Shown here piece after piece: positions 1 to 4,083 of a stretch of DNA of 5,020 nt (position 1 is its first letter; every line of letters starts with the position of its first letter). The stretch is from Nitrososphaerales archaeon (GTDB lineage Archaea > Thermoproteota > Nitrososphaeria > Nitrososphaerales > UBA183). The translations under genes and the position numbers were made by a program. The stretch covers positions 1 through 5,020 of the forward strand of contig JASIEW010000066.1 of assembly GCA_030045755.1 (NCBI GenBank), read 5' to 3'. Below the pieces are notes generated by a model. That model had not been told where the DNA came from, did no database searches, and saw nothing but the letters and a program-made list of their open reading frames with translations.

Positions 1-689
1 TCGGGATAGTGCTCGACGGCAACAGGAGGTGGGCGGCGAGCCAGAAGCGGTCCAACGGGGTGGGCCACGAGGAGGGGGCGAACCGGGCCGAAGAGCTGCT
101 CGAGTGGTGCCACCAGATAGGCATCCGCACTGTGACGCTCTACGTCCTCTCGACGGAGAACCTGGAGAGGACGCCCGAGGAGGTAAGCAGGCTGCTCGTT
201 CTGATCCAGGCCCGCCTGTCCAAGCTCCTGACCGACGAGAGGATAGTGAGGTATCGGGTGAAGGTCAAGGCGATAGGCGAGCTCGGCCTCCTGCCGCAGT
301 CGATCAGGGACCTGTTGTCCGAAATCGAGGCGAAGACCGCGGACTACGACGGGCACTACCTGAACATCGCGCTGGCGTACGGAGGGCGGGCGGAGATCAC
401 CGAGATGGTGAGGTCGGTGGCCCAGGACGTGAGGAACGGGAAGCTCGACCCCCGGGACATCAGCGAAGACACCATCTCGAGCAGGCTCTACACCTCGTTC
501 CTGCCGAACCAGGAGCCCGACCTGATAATCAGGACTTCAGGCGAGGAGAGGATGAGCGGCTTCCTCCTCTGGCAGGGAGCGTACTCCGAGCTGGTCTTCG
601 TGGACGTTTTCTGGCCCGCGTTCAGGCTGATAGACCTACTCAGGGCTGTCAGGACGTACCAGAAGAGACGCAGGCGCTACGGCAAGTAG
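1..689 (+). CDS. uppS: Cis-prenyltransferase, polyprenyl diphosphate synthase of the UppS family (5'-truncated)
   Basis: This enzyme condenses isopentenyl diphosphate units in cis onto an allylic primer, giving the long polyprenyl diphosphate that, once dephosphorylated, carries glycans at the archaeal membrane. All family motifs are visible, numbered from the GTG at 9: LDGNRRWA (2-9) with the catalytic, Mg-binding Asp3; GHEEGA (19-24) with the conserved His; the LSTENLER version of FSTENW.R (47-54); NIALAYGGRAEI (119-130); and RTSGEERMSGFLLWQ (175-189) followed by AYSEL with the conserved Glu194. The C-terminus is basic. The GTG at 9 lies inside the first motif and the frame is open to the window edge (codons GGG ATA before it), so the real start is outside, probably 15-40 residues upstream. 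The Trp of the third motif is Leu and the usual SNF is SGF. Family certain; product chain length and primer cannot be read from sequence. Confidence 0.95.
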   Translation, partial: GIVLDGNRRWAASQKRSNGVGHEEGANRAEELLEWCHQIGIRTVTLYVLSTENLERTPEEVSRLLVLIQARLSKLLTDERIVRYRVKVKAIGELGLLPQSIRDLLSEIEAKTADYDGHYLNIALAYGGRAEITEMVRSVAQDVRNGKLDPRDISEDTISSRLYTSFLPNQEPDLIIRTSGEERMSGFLLWQGAYSELVFVDVFWPAFRLIDLLRAVRTYQKRRRRYGK

Positions 690-754
690 CGACCGGGCTC
701 GGTTGTGCCGCGTCTAGTGCGTCTACTCCCACGAGCCGATGAAACAGAGGCAAC

Positions 755-769
755 AACCGTTATAACCGT
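755..769 (+). promoter_or_regulatory. TATA/BRE promoter of the eL22-like gene, with a tandem AACCGT repeat
   Basis: A TTATAA box (760-765) is centred about 28 nt before the TTG start at 791, the distance expected if transcription begins at or within 1-3 nt of the start codon. AACCGT occurs twice, at 755-760 and 764-769, flanking and overlapping the box in a 9-nt direct repeat. The upstream ACAACC could serve as the BRE. The 101-nt gap after the prenyltransferase holds nothing else convincing. Confidence 0.6.
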
Positions 770-790
770 AGAGGCGGGAGGACCTCTGCT

Positions 791-1285
791 TTGAAAGTAG
801 AGCTCGGCACATTGAAGGACAAGGGGGAAGACCTCGTCGCGTTTCTCGAGCCGCGGGTAGGGACGAAGCCGACTCTGTCCTCGGATTCGCTGGAAATCGA
901 GGACGACGCGATAAGGCAGGGAGTCAAGCCGAGGCACGTCAAGACGTACGTCAAGCGCTTCCTTTACATGAACGGGGTGAAGAAGAAGTACAGGGTCTTC
1001 GTCTCGGGGAAGGAGCTGACGCTGCAGGAGGTCGTCACTGGAGAGGAGGAGAAGAAGGAGAAGGAGGAAAAGGCCTCCAAGCTCGCCCAGGCCGAGAAGA
1101 AGGAGAAGGAAGAGGCGTCCACGAGGAAGGCGAAGGCCGAGGAAGCATCCGAGGCGCCCGCCGCGGAGACCAAGGAAGAGAAGCCGGCCAAGAAGGAGAA
1201 GCCGAAGTCCTCCAAGAAGACAAAGCCGAAGAAGGAGACGAAACCAAAGTCGGACGCGGACGACTCTGAAGAGTCGGAAAGCTAG
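791..1285 (+). CDS. eL22-like (ribosomal protein L22e family) protein with a Lys/Glu/Ala-rich C-terminal tail
   Basis: Residues 1-83 resemble eukaryotic ribosomal protein eL22 along its length. MKVEL matches the first strand (LKFTL in human RPL22), LVAFLEPRV matches FEQFLQERI, SLEIE matches VTIE, and the stretch from GVKPRHVKTYVKRFL to VSGKELTLQEVV follows the RPL22 stretch PFSKRYLKYLTKKYLKKNN, RVVANSKESYELRYF. These comparisons are from memory, not a search. eL22 is an RNA-binding protein of the eukaryotic large subunit near the tunnel exit; a ribosomal role here is inference. Residues 84-164 are low-complexity, rich in Lys, Glu, Ala and Pro, ending acidic (DADDSEESES); they should be disordered or charged-helical. 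The TTG start at 791 is chosen because strand 1 begins there. A GGGAGG at 776-781 could act as a Shine-Dalgarno on read-through mRNA. The stop overlaps the next gene's stop by 4 nt. Confidence 0.7.
   Translation: MKVELGTLKDKGEDLVAFLEPRVGTKPTLSSDSLEIEDDAIRQGVKPRHVKTYVKRFLYMNGVKKKYRVFVSGKELTLQEVVTGEEEKKEKEEKASKLAQAEKKEKEEASTRKAKAEEASEAPAAETKEEKPAKKEKPKSSKKTKPKKETKPKSDADDSEESES
1040..1073 (+). repeat. Uninterrupted 34-nt polypurine tract within the eL22-like tail
   Basis: Every base from 1040 to 1073 on the + strand is A or G, at the beginning of the stretch encoding the Lys/Glu-rich tail. The purine bias continues with few breaks to about 1260. It follows from GAG, GAA, AAG and AGG codons, so codon content explains it, but the tract could also favour R-loops or triplex DNA. 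Confidence 0.85.
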
Positions 1286-1677
1286 CCTGTCCCCGCCTGG
1301 ATCTTTCTTTCCCTCGCGCGCGTGTCTTTCAGGAGCACCCTGACGTAGTTCCTGGATTCCCTGAGCTCCTTGAGCGACTGCCCATAGTCTCCGACCCTGA
1401 AGCTCTCCGCTCCCTTCACGAGGTACTTTTGCGCGAACTGAAGGGCCTGCCTCTCATCCGGGACCCTGTAAGACCTCGCACGGATGAACCTGCCTGGGTT
1501 CTCTTCATCCAACTCCAGCTTGATGTACGCCACGCTGAGCTCGAGGGAGACGTAGGCGCGCCAGATGGAGTGAACCTGCGCCTTGGTAGGCTGACCGGAA
1601 ATGGTCTTGATGGCCTGCGCGATCCTCTCCTTCGCGTCTTCGAGCATGACTGAGGTATCCTCCTTCCAATCGCTCAC
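1282..1677 (-). CDS. Helical protein of unknown function, 131 residues, one TPR-like motif
   Basis: I do not recognise a family. The protein is soluble, with no signal peptide or membrane segment. It appears all-helical: helix about 3-28, helix about 32-58, a linker with PGRFIRARSYRVPDE (61-75), then long helices 76-121 and a basic C-terminus. Residues 84-117 (YLVKGAESFRVGDYGQSLKEL and following) fit one TPR-like helix pair, with the G.A.....GDY spacing, but one repeat is not enough to call a TPR protein; a HEPN-like bundle is another possibility. The GTG at 1677 is chosen because a TATA-like box lies about 25 nt upstream; the ATG ten codons downstream is the alternative. It has its own promoter, divergent from the next gene, and meets the eL22-like gene tail to tail, the two stops sharing CTAG. 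Coding support: open frame with composition like its neighbours. Confidence 0.75.
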   Translation of the reverse strand: MSDWKEDTSVMLEDAKERIAQAIKTISGQPTKAQVHSIWRAYVSLELSVAYIKLELDEENPGRFIRARSYRVPDERQALQFAQKYLVKGAESFRVGDYGQSLKELRESRNYVRVLLKDTRARERKIQAGTG

Positions 1678-1698
1678 GGCAGCGCGGGAAGCCCCCGC

Positions 1699-1706
1699 TC
1701 TTTTAG
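1699..1706 (-). promoter_or_regulatory. TATA-like box for the 131-residue minus-strand gene
   Basis: Read on the minus strand this is CTAAAAGA, the only A/T-rich stretch before the gene. Its centre is about 25 nt from the GTG at 1677, predicting a leaderless transcript. No clear Shine-Dalgarno precedes the start. Confidence 0.5.
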
Positions 1707-1713
1707 GGAAGGA

Positions 1714-1739
1714 CTCGGTCGGGCGGGTCGCGGACCGAG
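1714..1739. promoter_or_regulatory. Candidate operator: 7-bp inverted repeat between two diverging promoters
   Basis: CTCGGTC (1714-1720) and GACCGAG (1733-1739) are perfect inverted copies with a 12-nt spacer, so the half-sites are 19 nt apart centre to centre, close to two helical turns. They sit between the minus-strand TATA-like box (1699-1706) and the plus-strand TATA box (1754-1759), where a dimeric regulator could affect both genes. In GC-rich DNA a 7-bp match can be chance, so this is only a candidate. Confidence 0.3.
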
Positions 1740-1753
1740 ACGGCCGCTCAGAC

Positions 1754-1759
1754 TTATAA
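1754..1759 (+). promoter_or_regulatory. TATA box for the duplicated-domain gene
   Basis: TTATAA is centred about 30 nt before the TTG at 1787, predicting a leader of 0-5 nt. No Shine-Dalgarno lies between box and start. Confidence 0.6.
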
Positions 1760-1786
1760 CTGCCACGGATTTTTGGCCGCCCGTAT

Positions 1787-2464
1787 TTGCCGAAGAAGGA
1801 CGAGCAGAAGATTGGCGGGGCATGCTACGTCGCGCTCGAGTCGATTCTTGACCTGGGGAGGCTTTCTTGCGCCCTGGAACGGGCCCCGTTCCCGCTCTTC
1901 GCGTTCAAGAACGAAAAGGCAGTCCGCATCGCGGCCCAGGCGGACCTGTACATGGGCACGCCGATTTTCTACTACTTCGACAACGGAAGGGTGGACGAGT
2001 TCCTCGCATACAGGATAACCGGGGAAGGCGAGGAGGTACAGCTCGTCAACTCCGCCAGCAACGCGTCGTACCTCTACGCTCCGGTCATCAGGGTCCAGAG
2101 GATGCCTGGCCCACTCCTCGGGAAGGACGCCTTCCCGAACAAGTTCATGTCGGTCGAGGTGGAGAACATACCGAGCCTCGTCAAGGTCGGAGCCTACAAG
2201 ACGCTCTTCGAAGAGCCTCCCCTCCCGCTCTTCGCCTTCAAGAACTCCAAGGACTGGGTGGTCGGAACCTTCGCCAGGATAGACGACTACGAGGAGGCCT
2301 CGATCTTCTTCTACACGACCTCTCCGGAGGAGCCGTCAGGGTTCCTGAGGTACTCGTACGACAAGATAACCGAGACCACCTACGTCAAGAGGACGGACGA
2401 ACCAGGCTTCCACTACATCAAGGTGGTGAAGCTGCAGGGCGCCCACCCTCTGGTCGAGTTCTAG
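1787..2464 (+). CDS. Orphan protein of two tandem ~100-residue repeat domains, function unknown
   Basis: I recognise no known family. The protein (225 residues) is an internal duplication: copy 1 spans about 8-106 and copy 2 about 118-218. The signature PFPLFAFKN (34-42) recurs as PLPLFAFKN (145-153), 111 residues later. Flanking parts also align: CYVALESILDLGRLSCALE with MSVEVENIPSLVKVGAYKTLF, PIFYYF with SIFFYT, FLAYRI with FLRYSY, and YAPVIRVQRM with YIKVVKLQG. Both copies look rich in beta strands and aromatic residues; there is no signal peptide, membrane helix or metal-binding Cys cluster. A sensor, a binding domain or a pseudo-dimer is conceivable, but nothing in the sequence decides. 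The TTG start at 1787 fits the TATA box about 30 nt upstream. It is divergent from the 131-residue gene, and its last 47 nt overlap the oppositely oriented Nudix gene. Coding is well supported because the repeat is conserved at protein level; function is open. Confidence 0.85.
   Translation: MPKKDEQKIGGACYVALESILDLGRLSCALERAPFPLFAFKNEKAVRIAAQADLYMGTPIFYYFDNGRVDEFLAYRITGEGEEVQLVNSASNASYLYAPVIRVQRMPGPLLGKDAFPNKFMSVEVENIPSLVKVGAYKTLFEEPPLPLFAFKNSKDWVVGTFARIDDYEEASIFFYTTSPEEPSGFLRYSYDKITETTYVKRTDEPGFHYIKVVKLQGAHPLVEF
1890..1912 (+). repeat. Intragenic direct repeat, copy 1 (PLFAFKN coding)
   Basis: This 23-nt stretch matches 2223-2245 at 22 of 23 positions, exactly 333 nt (111 codons) apart and in the same frame. 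It is the best-preserved part of the tandem domain duplication in this gene. Confidence 0.85.
2223..2245 (+). repeat. Intragenic direct repeat, copy 2 (PLFAFKN coding)
   Basis: Second copy of the 23-nt stretch at 1890-1912. The single difference is at a codon's third base (GCG versus GCC), so the encoded residues are identical. Confidence 0.85.
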
Positions 2465-2882
2465 GGCCTCCCTCGCCCTTGAGGATGAACCTCTCGGCTT
2501 CGGCCAGGATCCTCTTCGAGTTGTCGTAGGACGCCTTGTCCAGAGCCTCGAGATACCCGAACCACCCGAACCCTTGGTGCTCGTGCGAGATCCTGACGCG
2601 CTCCTCTTCCGTCTCGGCGAGGAGGTAGGTCACCTGCTTGTGTATGTTCTTGTTGTCCCTGCGATAGAAGTACTCGACGACCTCCTGAAAGCCCGGGAGG
2701 AACATGAGGTCCTTGAGTCCGGCCTCCTCCTCCACCTCCCTCCTCGCCGTGTCGGTCTCGCGCTCCCCCTCCTCGATTCCGCCCTTTGGGAAGTCCCATC
2801 GCCCCGCGTTCCGCAACAGGAGGTACACCCTGCCTCTGGGGGTGCGCCTGAAGATCACCGCGCCAGCGGACCTTTCCTCCAC
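2418..2882 (-). CDS. Nudix hydrolase, Ap4A hydrolase (NUDT2-like) type
   Basis: Predicted to cleave dinucleoside polyphosphates such as Ap4A, by-products of aminoacyl-tRNA synthetases, in the cytoplasm. A canonical Nudix box GX5EX7REUXEEXGU lies at residues 34-56 of 154, with REVEEEAGL at 48-56 supplying the metal-binding glutamates. The flanks favour the asymmetrical Ap4A hydrolase group: SAGAVIFRR at the start, WDFPKGGIEEGE, HKQVTYLLAE (81-90), and ISHEHQGFGWFGYLEA (98-113), which resembles LSHEHQAYRWLGLEEA of human NUDT2 (from memory). Other Nudix substrates remain possible. The GTG at 2882 is chosen because the Nudix fold begins there and a TATA-like box lies about 26 nt upstream; the frame stays open to 3074, but that would cover the next gene's promoter and start. 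The Gly/Pro/Arg-rich last 16 residues lie past the fold, in the 47-nt overlap with the convergent gene. Confidence 0.9.
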   Translation of the reverse strand: MEERSAGAVIFRRTPRGRVYLLLRNAGRWDFPKGGIEEGERETDTARREVEEEAGLKDLMFLPGFQEVVEYFYRRDNKNIHKQVTYLLAETEEERVRISHEHQGFGWFGYLEALDKASYDNSKRILAEAERFILKGEGGPRTRPEGGRPAASPP

Positions 2883-2904
2883 ACAAAGGTAAGTCCGAGG
2901 TTCG

Positions 2905-2911
2905 ATTATTA
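2905..2911 (-). promoter_or_regulatory. TATA-like box for the Nudix gene
   Basis: On the minus strand this reads TAATAAT, centred about 26 nt before the GTG at 2882, predicting a leaderless mRNA. It shares a 130-nt divergent promoter gap with the inositol synthase gene. Apart from the two promoters, that gap shows only short repeats: CGAGT at 2952-2956 and 2961-2965, and TGAGCT at 2932-2937 and 2946-2951. Confidence 0.5.
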
Positions 2912-2979
2912 GCGTTCCGCAGGGCCTCCATTGAGCTTCCTTTCCTGAGCTCGAGTGGAACGAGTCCGCCGAAGCGACA

Positions 2980-2992
2980 AACCGTTTTATAG
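2980..2992 (+). promoter_or_regulatory. TATA/BRE promoter of the inositol-1-phosphate synthase gene
   Basis: TTTTATAG (2985-2992) is preceded by ACAAACC, a plausible BRE. The box centre is about 25 nt before the TTG at 3013, supporting a leaderless transcript starting at or beside that codon. AACCGTT (2980-2986) is identical to 755-761 in the eL22-like promoter, in the same position relative to the TATA box. Confidence 0.65.
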
Positions 2993-3012
2993 TAATTTTA
3001 CAGCCGCATAAA

Positions 3013-4083
3013 TTGGGCTTGGGGCGCATCAAGGTAGCGATCGCCGGGGTCGGGAACTGCGCCTCGGCAATCATCCAAGGGATCCGTTACTACGAGGAGC
3101 GCGGGCACGACGACGGGGGGCTGACCTACGCCAAGGTGGGCAAGTACCTCGCTTCGGACATCGAGATAGTGGCAGCTTTCGACGTCAGCAAGAGGAAGGT
3201 GGGGAAGGACCTCTCCGAGGCCATACTCGAGCCGCCCAACAACACCCTGCGCATAGCCAAGGTGCCCAAGACGGGCGTCACAGTGAAGCGGGGGCCACTC
3301 CACGACGGCATAGGGAAGTACCTCAAGGACGTGGTCCCGGTCTCAGGAGCCGGGGAGGTCGACGTAGTGGAGGAACTGGAGAAGTCCGGGGCGGAGATCC
3401 TGGTGAACTATCTGCCCGTGGGGAGCACGAGGGCGACCCACGCGTACGCCGAGGCGGCCATGAGCGCGAAGGCAGCTTTCATCAACGCTATCCCCGTCTT
3501 CGTCGCGTCGGACGAGGCCTGGGCGTCGAGGTTCTCGAGGGCGAAGCTGCCGTGCGCTGGCGACGACGTGATGAGCCAGATCGGGGCGACCGTGCTGCAC
3601 AAGACCCTGGTCAAGATGGCCATCGACAGGGGCGTCAAGGTCGACGAGACATACCAGTTGAACATAGGAGGGGACGCGGATTTCCTCAACATGCTGGAAG
3701 AGAGCAGGCTCAAGGACAAGAGGGAGAGCAAGACGAGCGCGGTCAGGGCAATGGCCCCCTACGAGGTTCCGACAAGGATAGGCCCGTCCGACTACGTCCC
3801 GTTCCTGGACAACGACAAGGTCTGTTACATATGGCTGAAGGGGCGCTACTTCGGTGGCACGGTCGTGAAGATCGACGTGAAGCTCCACGTCGTCGACGCG
3901 TACGACAGCGGAGGCGTCATGGTCGACGCGATACGCGGGACGAAGATAGCGCTGGACAGGGGGGTAAGGGGCAGACTGGAGAGCGTCTCGGCCTTCTGCT
4001 TCAAGCATCCGCCCGTCCAGATGCCCTATCCTGCTGCGAAGGAAGCCTTCGAGGGCTTCATTTCTGGGAAGCTGCAGAGATAG
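3013..4083 (+). CDS. ino1: myo-Inositol-1-phosphate synthase
   Basis: Converts glucose 6-phosphate to L-myo-inositol 1-phosphate with catalytic NAD+, the first step toward inositol phospholipids (archaetidylinositol) and, in some thermophiles, inositol-based solutes. The 356-residue length fits the short archaeal/actinobacterial class. Visible motifs: Rossmann GVGNCAS (12-18); VAAFDVSKRKVGKDL (53-67) with the Asp that typically contacts NAD ribose; NNTLRIAKV (76-84); RGPLHDGIGKYL (93-104); VNYLPVGS (131-138); NAIPVFVASD (158-167); GDDVMSQIGAT (183-193); LNIGGDADFLNMLE (216-229) followed by SRLKDKRESKTSAV (231-244); and GPSDYVPFL (257-265). These follow the mycobacterial enzyme closely, from memory. 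Asp221 replaces an Asn I remember at the GGNxDF motif. The TTG at 3013 fits the TATA spacing; the TTG at 3019 is the alternative. The gene is divergent from the Nudix gene, and its last 26 nt overlap the convergent surface-protein gene. Confidence 0.96.
   Translation: MGLGRIKVAIAGVGNCASAIIQGIRYYEERGHDDGGLTYAKVGKYLASDIEIVAAFDVSKRKVGKDLSEAILEPPNNTLRIAKVPKTGVTVKRGPLHDGIGKYLKDVVPVSGAGEVDVVEELEKSGAEILVNYLPVGSTRATHAYAEAAMSAKAAFINAIPVFVASDEAWASRFSRAKLPCAGDDVMSQIGATVLHKTLVKMAIDRGVKVDETYQLNIGGDADFLNMLEESRLKDKRESKTSAVRAMAPYEVPTRIGPSDYVPFLDNDKVCYIWLKGRYFGGTVVKIDVKLHVVDAYDSGGVMVDAIRGTKIALDRGVRGRLESVSAFCFKHPPVQMPYPAAKEAFEGFISGKLQR

Noticed and set aside
709..725. Short direct repeat GCGTCTA (710-716 and 719-725)
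   Set aside because: Two 7-nt copies without a conserved partner or position relative to a promoter; probably chance.
696..737. Possible hairpin after the prenyltransferase stop (GGCTCG/CGAGCC)
   Set aside because: Only 6-bp arms with a 30-nt loop and no T-run; within chance for this base composition.
29..742. 237-residue + frame overlapping the prenyltransferase gene
   Set aside because: Arg/Gly/Pro-rich shadow frame of a gene with complete family motifs; no recognisable content.
964..1215. Ser/Phe/Ala-rich minus-strand frame opposite the eL22-like tail
   Set aside because: It is the complement of the polypurine Lys/Glu codons, which automatically gives Ser/Phe/Leu; not a membrane protein gene.
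1684..1698. GCGGG/CCCGC inverted repeat upstream of the 131-residue gene
   Set aside because: 5-bp arms of G/C only, in GC-rich DNA; lies in the spacer between TATA-like box and start with no further support.
2883..3074. N-terminal extension of the Nudix frame up to an ATG at 3074
   Set aside because: It would cover the ino1 promoter and start and adds residues unlike any Nudix N-terminus; the GTG at 2882 begins at the fold and has its own TATA-like box.
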